Source: Candidatus Woesearchaeota archaeon
GTDB lineage: Archaea > Nanobdellota > Nanobdellia > SCGC-AAA011-G17 > GW2011-AR18
NCBI GenBank assembly: GCA_018302235.1
Contig: JAGVZW010000036.1
Coordinates: 1-43,540, forward strand
Reading direction: 5' to 3'
Length of the DNA: 43,540 nt
A program made the translations under genes and the position numbers. Within the stretch, counting starts at the first letter, position 1. Every line of letters starts with the position of its first letter. Under the pieces are notes generated by a model that saw only the letters and a list, made by a program, of their open reading frames with translations, had not been told where the DNA came from and did not search any database. Positions 12,292 through 19,710 of the stretch are shown here, in pieces.

Positions 12292-12319
12292 TCACATCAA
12301 TATTGCTTTCTCATACTCA
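12292..12319. repeat. 16S precursor processing stem, 5' arm
   Basis: Partner of 10728-10756, upstream of the 16S 5' end on the minus strand. Pairing is interrupted, so bulges suitable for endonuclease cutting could form; I cannot place them exactly. Confidence 0.5.
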
Positions 12320-12377
12320 ATCTTAAAGATAAGAGTATTCATTTTAACTATGAATTAACAAAAATAATAAAGAACAG

Positions 12378-12387
12378 ATATTTAAAA
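12378..12387 (-). promoter_or_regulatory. Possible rRNA operon TATA box
   Basis: On the minus strand TTTTAAATAT lies directly after the eL41 stop codon and about 140 nt before the 16S 5' end, outside the pre-16S stem. It is the best TATA-like sequence in the 12242-12387 leader. The operon might instead be transcribed from upstream of eL41. Confidence 0.35.
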
Positions 12388-12492
12388 TTATCTATTAGCG
12401 GCTCTTTTTTTCTTTTCTTTTTTCATTCTCTTTCTCTGCCATTTCCAACGCATCTGTCTTTTTTTCTTCCAACGTCTTGAGCTTCGCTTCAT
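12388..12492 (-). CDS. rpl41e: Ribosomal protein eL41
   Basis: A 34-aa peptide from ATG 12492, almost entirely Arg, Lys and Trp, ending QMRWKWQRKRMKKEKKKR plus a short tail. This matches eL41, the smallest ribosomal protein (usually about 25 aa: a single basic helix at the subunit interface, pattern M-R-x-K-W-x-x-K-R-M-R-x). Translation could instead begin at the internal Met (residue 14), giving 21 aa. It lies immediately upstream of the 16S operon on the same strand, so it may share expression with rRNA. Commonly missed by gene finders because of its size. Confidence 0.7.
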   Translation of the reverse strand: MKRSSRRWKKKRQMRWKWQRKRMKKEKKKRAANR

Positions 12493-12530
12493 AATAAAAG
12501 TGAGATTGACCTCATTTAAAAAGCTTTTTG

Positions 12531-12653
12531 TTAGTCGTCTTCCCAGTCTATGCCTTTTTCATCAGATTCTTCATTTTCTTCTTCATCCATGTCATCAAAG
12601 TCCCATGAATAGTCTTCATCTACTGCATCTGTTTGAGCTAATTTGTTTATCAT
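12531..12653 (-). CDS. 40-aa acidic protein
   Basis: ATG at 12653 to TAA at 12531; very acidic (about half Asp/Glu), ending KGIDWEDD. It lies 38 nt upstream of eL41 on the same strand. The contrast of a strongly acidic and a strongly basic miniprotein in tandem is notable. No family recognised. Similar short acidic tails occur in archaeal transcription or ribosome-associated peptides, but this is only a possible gene. Confidence 0.5.
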   Translation of the reverse strand: MINKLAQTDAVDEDYSWDFDDMDEEENEESDEKGIDWEDD

Positions 12654-12694
12654 AATTCTTGCTAATTAGAAAAATTTAAAAAACTATCTCTTGA

Positions 12695-12958
12695 ATGAAA
12701 ATATTAATTGCAAGTTGTGATAGTGAGTCTAGTAGAATAGTTGCACATTATTTTTTTAAAAAAAAGAATATCACATTTGATTTATTATGGTGCATCTAAT
12801 TCTGAATACGCTTCTCTGAAATAACTTTAAAACAATTTTTAGATTATGATCATTTAATATTAGCAATGGATGATATATCTGAAACATATTTATTAAGAAA
12901 GGGTCTTGAAGGAATAATAAGAGTTTCTTCAAATGTATACGAATCTATTCTAAAATAG
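12695..12958 (+). pseudogene. Frameshifted low-molecular-weight phosphatase-like gene
   Basis: Starts MKILIASCDSESSRIVAHYF, with a C-x5-R P-loop like LMW protein-tyrosine phosphatases/arsenate reductases. It continues in a second frame (YGASNSEYAS), then returns to the first frame (LKQFLDYDHLILAMDD, resembling the family's DLILVMD stretch) and ends at 12958. Two compensating frameshifts within about 40 nt break the frame. About 90 codons in all, shorter than the usual 130-150. Its 3' end overlaps the AlaRS 3' end by 14 nt. Decayed gene, or two sequencing indels. Confidence 0.5.
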
Positions 12959-14684
12959 CTTTAATTCTTCTTACGCCAGCAGATGATGCTTCTTCTTTGG
13001 TGATTTTAAAGTGTCCTAATTCTGATGTATTATTTACATGCGGTCCACTACATATTTCTTTACTATAGTTGCCAATTATATATATAGAGACTTTAGATGT
13101 ATATTTATGTTCAAACACACCGCTTGCTCTTTGTTTTTTTGCTTCTTCAATACTCATTTCTTCTCTTACTACTGGAACTTTTTCTTTTATTATTTTATTA
13201 ACAAAATCTTCAATTTTGTTTATTTCTTCATTAGTTAATTTTCTGGGAAATGCAAAATCAAACCTTGTTCTTTCTGATGTTATGTTAGATCCTTTTTGAT
13301 GTATACTTTCGTCACATAATATTTCTTTTAGAGCAGCATTTAATAGATGAGTAGCTGTGTGTAGTTTTGTAGTAGCTTCTGAGTGATCAGCTAATCCTGA
13401 TTTAAAAACACCAGCAGATGATGTTCTTGATAACTCTTGATGTTTTTTTAATTCTGAAATATAACCTTCTTCATCTATTCGAATATTTTTCTCTAATGTT
13501 AATTCTTTTGTCATTTCAAATGGAAATCCATATGATTGATATAATAAAAATATATCTTTGCCATTTAATTCTTTTCTATTTTTTATTAGTTTTTCAAACT
13601 CTTTTATTCCATTTTCCAATGTTTCTAAAAATCTTTTTTCTTCTTTTTCCAGTTCTTCTAAAATCTTAGTTTTATTTAGATGTTTATATTCATAATAAAT
13701 TTCAAAAACAGATTCAGCTACTTTTTTTGTAAAATTTTTCATATCTAAAATTTTACCATATCTAATTGCTCGTCTTATTAATCTTCTTAAAACATATCCT
13801 CTTTCAATATTAGAAGGGGTTACACCGTCGCCTATAATAAAAACAGAGGCCTTTATATGATCTGCAATTATTCTTATTGCCTTTTCATTTGTTTTATATT
13901 CTCTTTTTGATGTTTTTTCTATTTCCTTTATTATAGGCTGCCAGCAATCTGTTAAATAATTATCTTCTAATTTGTTTAGTACAGTTAGTATTCTTTCTAC
14001 TCCCCCTCCAAAGTCTATATTTTTTTGTTCAGCAATAATAAAATTGTTTTTATTATCTTTGGTGTATTCCATTAAAACATTGTTTCCTAGTTCTACCCAA
14101 TTTTTATCTTTAGGATCAAAAATTTTTGGTGTAGATTTATTTTTTGGTTTCCAATAGAATATTTCTGTACATGGACCGCATGGACCTGTTAAACCGGCTG
14201 GCCCCCACCAATTGTCTTCTTTAGGTAGAAAAATAATTCTTTCTTTTGGTATATTTAATGACATCCAAATTTTAGCTGCTTCTTCGTCTCTTGGTGCATT
14301 TTCATCCCCTTTAAAACATGTTATTGCTAGCTTTTCTATTGGAATTTTTAGAACTTTAGTTAGAAATTCAAGGGAATATTCTATAGCTTCTTTTTTAAAA
14401 TAACCTCCTAATGACCAATTTCCTAGCATTTCAAAGAAGGTATGATGATAACTATCCCCTACTTCATCTATATCTCCTGTTCTAATACATCTCTGAACAT
14501 TGCATAATCTATTTCCTAAGGGATGTTTCTCTCCTAATAAAAATGGAACAAGTGGATGCATACCTGCTGTTGTAAACAGAACAGTAGGATCATTCTCTGG
14601 GACTAAAGAAAAGTTAATTATTTCTTTATGCTTTTTTGATTTATAAAACTCTATATATTTTTTAATTAATTCTTTTCTATCCAT
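12945..14684 (-). CDS. alaS: Alanyl-tRNA synthetase, short form lacking C-Ala
   Basis: 579 aa. The class II catalytic core is complete: FTTAGMHPLVPF near residue 37, motif 2 around QRCIRTGD, motif 3 around GGGVERI. The editing domain follows, with HTATH (HxxxH zinc site) and CSGPH (C-x3-H) before the end at about residue 575. The C-terminal C-Ala/DHHA1 region found in most AlaRS (850-950 aa) is absent, and no sequence resembling it follows. Short AlaRS forms are known in reduced lineages. It charges tRNA-Ala, whose gene is 2.2 kb away and has a T-loop intron. Starts at ATG 14684. Confidence 0.95.
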   Translation of the reverse strand: MDRKELIKKYIEFYKSKKHKEIINFSLVPENDPTVLFTTAGMHPLVPFLLGEKHPLGNRLCNVQRCIRTGDIDEVGDSYHHTFFEMLGNWSLGGYFKKEAIEYSLEFLTKVLKIPIEKLAITCFKGDENAPRDEEAAKIWMSLNIPKERIIFLPKEDNWWGPAGLTGPCGPCTEIFYWKPKNKSTPKIFDPKDKNWVELGNNVLMEYTKDNKNNFIIAEQKNIDFGGGVERILTVLNKLEDNYLTDCWQPIIKEIEKTSKREYKTNEKAIRIIADHIKASVFIIGDGVTPSNIERGYVLRRLIRRAIRYGKILDMKNFTKKVAESVFEIYYEYKHLNKTKILEELEKEEKRFLETLENGIKEFEKLIKNRKELNGKDIFLLYQSYGFPFEMTKELTLEKNIRIDEEGYISELKKHQELSRTSSAGVFKSGLADHSEATTKLHTATHLLNAALKEILCDESIHQKGSNITSERTRFDFAFPRKLTNEEINKIEDFVNKIIKEKVPVVREEMSIEEAKKQRASGVFEHKYTSKVSIYIIGNYSKEICSGPHVNNTSELGHFKITKEEASSAGVRRIKAILE

Positions 14685-14765
14685 ATGAATTAGATTAATT
14701 TTTTTTTTAAAAATTTATCTGTTTTTAATAATTTCTACAATTTAAGTCAGTAAAAAAAGAAAATT

Positions 14766-15374
14766 TTAATTATTGGATTCCCTAGCTGTTTTAAGTGCTT
14801 TAGCTATCCAGATAAGTTCATCAAAAAATGCTTCCACGCAATCTCCCATAAACCCATGTCTTACAGGCTCGAAAATCTCTGGATTTACTGGAATATTTTC
14901 TTTCATTGCTCTCATAAATACCTCTACAGGAATATTGATAGCATTTCTAATAGGTATCATTTGTAATTCAATGACAACTTCTCTGAGTTGTTCTACAACA
15001 CGGGCCCCACCAACTCCACCGTAACTTACAAAACCAACTGCTTTTTTATTCCATTCTATAAAAATTACATCAAGTGCATTCTTGAGTACAGCAGGGTAAC
15101 CATGGTTGTATTCCGGGGTCACAATAATTATAGCATCGCCATCTTTTATTTTTTTAGCCCAGTTTTGTACAATTGTATTTTCATATTCTCCATTTGCCAT
15201 TATAGGTGGTGTGATAGAATCAAAAAAAGGCATAGGATACTCTCTTAAATCCAAAATTTCTGTTTCAATACCTTCTTTCTTTTTTAACTCTCCAAATATC
15301 CAATGGGCTGGTTTCTCACTAAACCTATTTGGACGAGTACTTCCGATAATAATTTTTATTTTAATCTTATCCAT
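14766..15374 (-). CDS. NADPH-dependent FMN reductase family flavoprotein
   Basis: 202 aa flavodoxin-like fold. Phosphate-binding GSTRPNRFSEKPA near residue 11, then TPEYNHGYPAVLKNALD near residue 85 and SYGGVGGARV, all typical of the NADPH-dependent FMN reductase/ArsH-Lot6 group. It probably reduces flavin or quinones in the cytoplasm. ATG at 15374. It is separated from AlaRS by 81 nt on the same strand. The exact substrate cannot be told from the sequence. Confidence 0.85.
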   Translation of the reverse strand: MDKIKIKIIIGSTRPNRFSEKPAHWIFGELKKKEGIETEILDLREYPMPFFDSITPPIMANGEYENTIVQNWAKKIKDGDAIIIVTPEYNHGYPAVLKNALDVIFIEWNKKAVGFVSYGGVGGARVVEQLREVVIELQMIPIRNAINIPVEVFMRAMKENIPVNPEIFEPVRHGFMGDCVEAFFDELIWIAKALKTARESNN

Positions 15375-15415
15375 TTTTTGCCTCCTTCAATTTTTTTATA
15401 TATAACTAAGTAGTA

Positions 15416-15853
15416 TTAATATCTTTTTTCATTTTTAGAAGTATATTTTATTTGTGGTCTAAAACCAATTCTATCATAAAGTGTTTCTTTGATAGTTTTA
15501 AATTGATTGTATAGGCGAATATATTCGTTTGCGTTTGTTGTTTTTTTCATATTTTTGAATCTTTGCAATAGATATGCAAGTGATCTTTTTAAAATTGCTT
15601 CTACATCTTCTCTATTTAAAATAGCCAATGAATAGTAGCCATTAAGAAATTCATTATCATCCTCTATAGGTGTTTTTTCTTGTTTAATATAATTTAATAT
15701 TTTTTGTGTCATTTGTTCTGGAGTGCTTAGGGCAATTGTATAAAATAATTTTGGTTCATTATCTTCAAAATTTATTTCTATATTCAACATACTTTTTTCT
15801 TGATTAAATTCTGATAAAATAATATTTCTTACACCAATTTTTTTTATATTCAT
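15416..15853 (-). CDS. Conserved-looking hypothetical protein
   Basis: 145 aa from ATG 15853. The N-terminal half looks like beta strands (GVRNIILSEF, MLNIEINFED, LFYTIALSTPEQ), the C-terminal half like two or three helices (REDVEAILKRSLAYLLQRF). No membrane segment, signal peptide or metal motif. It lies 41 nt upstream of the flavin reductase on the same strand and may be co-transcribed with it. Unassigned. Confidence 0.6.
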   Translation of the reverse strand: MNIKKIGVRNIILSEFNQEKSMLNIEINFEDNEPKLFYTIALSTPEQMTQKILNYIKQEKTPIEDDNEFLNGYYSLAILNREDVEAILKRSLAYLLQRFKNMKKTTNANEYIRLYNQFKTIKETLYDRIGFRPQIKYTSKNEKRY

Positions 15854-15945
15854 TAGAAAGTTTTTATTTATTTTATATAAAAAGTTATTTGTTTTAAAGA
15901 TTAATTTTATTCATTTAATAGGATATGTACCAGTGAAAATTAAAA

Positions 15946-15969
15946 GTGAGCTGTAAAGTAAACGTCACC
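15946..15969 (+). repeat. Dispersed motif copy 1 (GTGAGCTGTAAAGTAAACG type)
   Basis: GTGAGCTGTAAAGTAAACGTCAC with self-complementary ends GTGA/TCAC. A related copy lies at 32220-32244 in the same orientation and another at 19647-19667 in reverse. Located at the left edge of the nucleotide-metabolism island, just after the hypothetical gene's start region. Confidence 0.55.
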
Positions 15970-16011
15970 TAAAGAATAAGTTTTTTAAGAAAAAGAGTTC
16001 TTGAAATATCT

Positions 16012-16405
16012 ATGATGGCATATATAATGAGCATAAAAAAAGACTATGGATTGAATCTGTTAGAACATAAATCTCTTTGGGAATATGGGAGAAGAAAAAG
16101 CAGAATCAATATCGGTGATAGAATAATACTATATGCTACTGCTCCCGATAATAAACTAATCGGAGAGTTTATCGTGGGAGTGCTAACGAAGTTTGGGAAA
16201 AAACAAAGGGTGATGTCTGCTATCAGGAAGATGAAGTTATGCCTTATTTAGAATCTGGAGATTTCCGATAGCATTTAAAGTTACTAATCCTAAAAAATAT
16301 CAACAAGCGATCCCAATCAATAAAGTTCCTCTTTTTAGACCTCCAATGAGCTATTGCAGAGCTTCAGAAGAACTTCTATCATTCATAGAAAAACAAAAAG
16401 CATAA
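16012..16405 (+). pseudogene. Frameshifted PUA/EVE-like domain gene
   Basis: Three frames together read as one small domain: MAYIMSIKKDYGL...LWEYGRRKSRINIGDRIILYAT (first frame, to about 16190), EVWEKTKGDVCYQEDEVMPYL (second frame, about 16188-16270), then IAFKVTNPKKYQ...PLFRPPMSYCRASEELL (third frame, to 16405). The pattern of GDRIILYAT, a mid VCY...DEV and a FRPPMSY end suggests a PUA-superfamily protein (EVE/ASCH-like, binders of modified bases). Two indels make it non-functional unless they are sequencing errors. Confidence 0.6.
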
Positions 16406-16410
16406 ATAGG
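16400..16410 (+). promoter_or_regulatory. TATA box of the AAG glycosylase gene
   Basis: GCATAAATAGG about 25 nt before ATG 16430, overlapping the stop of the preceding pseudogene. Position fits a leaderless transcript. Confidence 0.45.
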
Positions 16411-16429
16411 CTCTCATTAAATAACAATT

Positions 16430-17065
16430 ATGCCTAGAGACGTTTTACTTTTAGAAGAGTTTTATGATAGAAAAACAGAAGAAGTTGCTGTTGATTTACT
16501 TGGGAAAATTTTTGTTAGAAGAGTAGATGGAAGAAAGTTGCTTGGAAGAATTGTTGAAGTGGAGGCTTATTTGTGGGAGCATGATGAAGCTGCTCATGCG
16601 GTGGCAGGAAAAACAAATAGGACGCAGATTTTATATGGACCATCCGGACATGCTTATATCTTCAGACTAAGAGCACATCATTGCCTAAATGTAGTCGCAG
16701 AACCAGAGAATTCTCCTGGATGTGTTTTAATTAGAGCATTAGAGCCCCTCAACTACCATGATTATCTAAAAGAAAATAGGAGAAAAAGACCTCATTTCAG
16801 AATAGAAGATTTATGCAATGGCCCTGGAAAGCTTTGCCAATCATTTAAGATTAATCTAGACCAATATGGTATAGACCTTAAAAGTTTAGAGTCAGAAATG
16901 TATATAATTGAACCTTATGACAAAATAGATTTTGATGTTCTAATAACAAAAAGAATTGGAATCACAAAACATGCAGACTGGGAACAGCGTTACATTATTG
17001 CAGAGAATTCTTATGTTTCAGGGAATAAAAGAACTAATGTTGGGCAAATCCTAAAACGCTCATAA
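16430..17065 (+). CDS. 3-methyladenine DNA glycosylase (AAG/MPG family)
   Basis: 211 aa. Removes alkylated or deaminated purines (3-methyladenine, hypoxanthine) from DNA. The AAG signature is clear: VEVEAYLWEHDEAAHA near residue 42 contains the catalytic Glu; TNRTQILYG follows; then a HCLNVV segment and GCVLIRALEPL. The usual Y-G-M-H before CLNVV is RAHH here, a small active-site departure. Typical family length. It overlaps the dTMP kinase 3' end by 32 nt, tail to tail, which suggests a compact module of recent arrangement. Confidence 0.9.
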   Translation: MPRDVLLLEEFYDRKTEEVAVDLLGKIFVRRVDGRKLLGRIVEVEAYLWEHDEAAHAVAGKTNRTQILYGPSGHAYIFRLRAHHCLNVVAEPENSPGCVLIRALEPLNYHDYLKENRRKRPHFRIEDLCNGPGKLCQSFKINLDQYGIDLKSLESEMYIIEPYDKIDFDVLITKRIGITKHADWEQRYIIAENSYVSGNKRTNVGQILKRS

Positions 17066-17687
17066 CTTCTTCACTTACTCTCTCCAAATTTTTATTTCCT
17101 GTATCAATTACTACGATTCTATCTTTAAACATGTTGGCAATGATGTCATATTGATTAGAAACTTTCTTTTGAAATTCAAGGACATCGTACTTTGATTTGG
17201 TTATTTTAGTTGTTCTTTCATTAACCCTTTTCATAGATGTTTCTGGATTAACTCTTAATAAAACGGTTCTGTCAGGTTCCAATAATATGTCTTGATCAAC
17301 TAAACTTTGATGTTGCGAAACTAAATAATCTAAAGCTTTTCTCTCATCTCCAAAATTGTCTGATAATCTAATACTTTGATATGCAAACCAACTATCATGA
17401 AATCTATCTGCCACAATAGTTTCTCCTCTAGCTAATGCAGGTTCAAGTCTTTTCCTAGAGTTATCTATTCTAGAAGAGAGTAATAGCAATGCTTCACTTA
17501 ATTTATCTATCTTTTCTGATTTTTCAAATATGCTGTATAAGCTCTTCCACGGCTCAACATCTCTCACAGGATCTCTGGTAAGATAAGGCTTACCTCCAAC
17601 GTTAATTATTTCGCGAGCAATCTTTTCAACAATTGTTGATTTTCCTGTTCCATCAATTCCTTCAAAGCTTATGAAATTATATCTCAT
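17034..17687 (-). CDS. tmk: Thymidylate kinase
   Basis: 217 aa from ATG 17687 (an upstream in-frame TTG at 17699 adds 4 residues but is less likely). P-loop FEGIDGTGKST near residue 8, DR-F motif ADRFHDSWFAYQ near residue 92, and a lid region with RVNERTT. It phosphorylates dTMP to dTDP. Slightly divergent from housekeeping tmk in the TRDP segment, so a deoxynucleoside kinase of viral or accessory type is possible. It is flanked by DNA-repair and nucleotide-sanitation genes. Confidence 0.8.
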   Translation of the reverse strand: MRYNFISFEGIDGTGKSTIVEKIAREIINVGGKPYLTRDPVRDVEPWKSLYSIFEKSEKIDKLSEALLLLSSRIDNSRKRLEPALARGETIVADRFHDSWFAYQSIRLSDNFGDERKALDYLVSQHQSLVDQDILLEPDRTVLLRVNPETSMKRVNERTTKITKSKYDVLEFQKKVSNQYDIIANMFKDRIVVIDTGNKNLERVSEEVMSVLGFAQH

Positions 17688-17708
17688 GTAACTTCGCAAT
17701 TACAAAAG

Positions 17709-17717
17709 TTTATAAAT
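17709..17717 (+). promoter_or_regulatory. TATA box of the deaminase gene
   Basis: TTTATAAAT centred about 26 nt before ATG 17739; fits a leaderless start. The 51-nt gap to the divergent tmk start is AT-rich and could serve both genes. Confidence 0.5.
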
Positions 17718-17738
17718 GTTGTTAGGAATTTATTTTAA

Positions 17739-18221
17739 ATGGAATACAAACCGGATGAACAAATCATGAAAGAAGCCATTAAGATGGCTTATCTAGCAAG
17801 AGGGGAGGGAGACTATGCTATAGGAGCTTTAACAGTTAGAGATGGAGAAATATTCACGCTTGGTGAGAATAAAGTAAAAATAGACAATGATCCGACTGCC
17901 CATGCAGAGATAGTCGCAATAAGAAAAGCTACACAAATTACTAGCTCAAGACATTTAGAGGGCGTGGTTCTTTATTCGACTCATGAGCCTTGCCCAATGT
18001 GTACATCCGCAGCAATTTGGGCTAAAATGGATGGAATTATTTCAGGAACTTATATAGAAGATATGGCGGATTACAGAAAATCTCATCCTAGCAGTCAATG
18101 GTTATGGAGAACCATAGACGTCCATCCTAAATATTTAATAGATAATACCGAAGAAAATCTATTTTTAATCAGAGGTTTCATGAGAGATGAATGTTTAAAG
18201 CTGTTTCATTCCACCCAGTAA
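17739..18221 (+). CDS. Cytidine/guanine deaminase superfamily protein
   Basis: 160 aa zinc-dependent deaminase. The zinc site is HAE (in PTAHAEIVAIR, near residue 54, with the catalytic Glu) plus PCPMC near residue 84. The PCPMCTSAAIWAKMD layout and the length match the guanine-deaminase/TadA-like branch more than dCMP deaminase. The substrate could be a free base, a nucleotide or tRNA A34; the surrounding nucleotide genes favour a free base or nucleotide. Its 3' end overlaps the next gene's 3' end by 16 nt. Confidence 0.85.
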   Translation: MEYKPDEQIMKEAIKMAYLARGEGDYAIGALTVRDGEIFTLGENKVKIDNDPTAHAEIVAIRKATQITSSRHLEGVVLYSTHEPCPMCTSAAIWAKMDGIISGTYIEDMADYRKSHPSSQWLWRTIDVHPKYLIDNTEENLFLIRGFMRDECLKLFHSTQ

Positions 18222-18553
18222 CTAATTTCTTCTGAGAAATCAATTTTTCTCTTTTCCCATTCATCGTCAAATTCTTTTTTAATTTTTATCGGCTTTTTAA
18301 TTTTTATAGCGTAAGAAATTTCTTCTATTGTCCCTTTAGACAAACCAAAAATCCAAAACTCATCACATAAATCAATTAATTTCCTGCAATAGTTCATTGT
18401 TTCTTCTCTTCCAACAGAACCGAATTCAAAACGTTCAAGCGGAAATGCAACTAAAGGATTAAATGGAGCACATTTTTCTGATTCCACACAATCCATAATA
18501 AGAGAAGACTTTACATGCATTCTTGATGGTATGGCACAATAAACTAGTTTCAT
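18206..18553 (-). CDS. Nucleoside 2-deoxyribosyltransferase-like protein
   Basis: 115 aa alpha/beta protein. It begins MKLVYCAIPSRMHV, has a central CAPFNPLVAF strand-turn, and ends with CDEFWIFGLSKGTIEEISYAIKIKKPI. The last stretch is the typical signature of the Nuc_deoxyrib_tr/SLOG-like fold: a D-x-x-W strand followed by S-x-G-(T)-x-x-E. Family members move or hydrolyse the deoxyribose-base bond. It faces the deaminase tail to tail and is divergent from the pyrophosphatase. Fold likely, activity unproven. Confidence 0.6.
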   Translation of the reverse strand: MKLVYCAIPSRMHVKSSLIMDCVESEKCAPFNPLVAFPLERFEFGSVGREETMNYCRKLIDLCDEFWIFGLSKGTIEEISYAIKIKKPIKIKKEFDDEWEKRKIDFSEEISYWVE

Positions 18554-18574
18554 TATTATCCTAAATCAATTAAG

Positions 18575-18583
18575 TTTATAAAT
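18575..18583 (+). promoter_or_regulatory. TATA box of the XTP/dITP pyrophosphatase gene
   Basis: TTTATAAAT about 25 nt before ATG 18604, in a 50-nt divergent intergenic region. Supports a leaderless transcript. Confidence 0.5.
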
Positions 18584-18603
18584 TTCATTGTTATTATGTT
18601 CCT

Positions 18604-19167
18604 ATGGATTTATTATTTGTGACAGGCAATAAAAATAAGTTAAAGGAAGCATCTCAAATTTTGGGTTTTGAAGTTAAGGGTATAGAAGTTGATGTGCCTG
18701 AAATACAAGATATTGAAGTGGATAATATAATAGAGTATAAAGCAAGAAAAGCGTATGAAGAGGTAAAAAGACCAATTATCATAGAAGATACCGGGCTTTA
18801 TTTTGAATCTATGAATGGATTTCCTGGAGCACTAATTAAATGGGTTCTTAAATCTGTTGGCAATAAAGGAATTGTCAAAATTCTCAAGAATATGGGGCAC
18901 AGAAAAGCTTATGCAAAAACAAGTATCGGCTATTTCGATGGAGATGAATTTCGTATCTTTAGTGGAATAATTAAAGGAGAGATATGTGAAGAACCGAGGG
19001 GAGAAAATGGATTTGGATGGGACATGATCTTTCAGCCCGAAGGATATGATAAAACCTTTGCAGAGATGACTAATGAAGAAAAAAACGATATCTCAATGAG
19101 GAAGATTGCTTTTGAGAAGACTAGGGAATTTTTATTCAAATTGGATAAAGAGGTTGGATCTTTATGA
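18604..19167 (+). CDS. rdgB: XTP/dITP pyrophosphatase (Ham1/RdgB family)
   Basis: 187 aa. It hydrolyses deaminated purine nucleoside triphosphates (dITP, XTP) to monophosphates, keeping them out of DNA. Family motifs are all present: LLFVTGNKNKLKEA at the N-terminus, IIEDTGLYFESMNGFPG near residue 59, and ENGFGWDMIFQPEGYDKTFAEM near residue 132. Normal length. Its stop overlaps the next start (ATGA). Together with the AAG glycosylase and the deaminase it forms a base-deamination defence set. Confidence 0.93.
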   Translation: MDLLFVTGNKNKLKEASQILGFEVKGIEVDVPEIQDIEVDNIIEYKARKAYEEVKRPIIIEDTGLYFESMNGFPGALIKWVLKSVGNKGIVKILKNMGHRKAYAKTSIGYFDGDEFRIFSGIIKGEICEEPRGENGFGWDMIFQPEGYDKTFAEMTNEEKNDISMRKIAFEKTREFLFKLDKEVGSL

Positions 19168-19521
19168 GACGCCAAATGAAATTATTTAATGAATCTTTTT
19201 TTAGAATTAAAGAGGGAAGAAAAATCATTGAGGTTAGATTATTTGATGAAAAAAGGCAGGAGGTGTCGATAGGCGATGAAATCGGATTCTCACTGATTAA
19301 TAGCCCCCTAATAAGAAGATATTTGTTAAAGTTGTGGACTCTCAAAATTTGGGACATTTGAGGAGTTATATTCAAGCTTTCATTATTCTATGTTTGGGCA
19401 TCCTAATGGGACTACATTAAATGAGCAACTAAAAGATATCATGGAATGTTATTCTAAAGAGGACGAGGAGAAATATGGTTGTCTGGGAATTCATATAGAA
19501 TTAATCGATATTAATAATTAA
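19164..19521 (+). pseudogene. Frameshifted ASCH-domain gene
   Basis: Begins MRRQMKLFNESFFRIKEGRKIIEVRLFDEKRQ, a clear ASCH start (KxGxKxIEVRL, then the GDEIGF strand). The frame breaks near 19310. The second frame gives IFVKVVD and the third gives FEELYSSFHYSMFGHPNGT...YSKEDEEKYGCLGIHIELID to 19521. After this stop the same frame stays open to 19626 (34 codons, ...LVKIANAQELEAEIKK), perhaps a former extension. ASCH proteins bind RNA or modified bases. Two frameshifts, like the PUA-like gene at 16012. Confidence 0.65.
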
Positions 19522-19646
19522 TCTGAAGAAACTAATAGAGTAATAATTTTTCTTGTAAAAATTGCAAATGCTCAAGAATTAGAAGCTGAAATTAAGAAAA
19601 GTAAGCTGGTTGTTAAGAAACCTTAATTTTTTTGTCCAAAATTCCA

Positions 19647-19667
19647 GACGTTAACTTAACAGCTCAA
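19647..19667 (-). repeat. Dispersed motif copy 2 (reverse orientation)
   Basis: On the minus strand TTGAGCTGTTAAGTTAACGTC, related to copies at 15946 and 32220. With copy 1 it brackets 16.0-19.5 kb as an inverted pair. It lies 20 nt after the last open frame of the island. Confidence 0.5.
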
Positions 19668-19677
19668 TTAAAAGATA

Positions 19678-19687
19678 AATTTATATA
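19678..19687 (+). promoter_or_regulatory. TATA box of tRNA-Tyr
   Basis: AATTTATATA about 26-30 nt before the first base of tRNA-Tyr at 19711. Confidence 0.45.
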
Positions 19688-19710
19688 TTCTTATTTTATA
19701 AAAAATTTAT

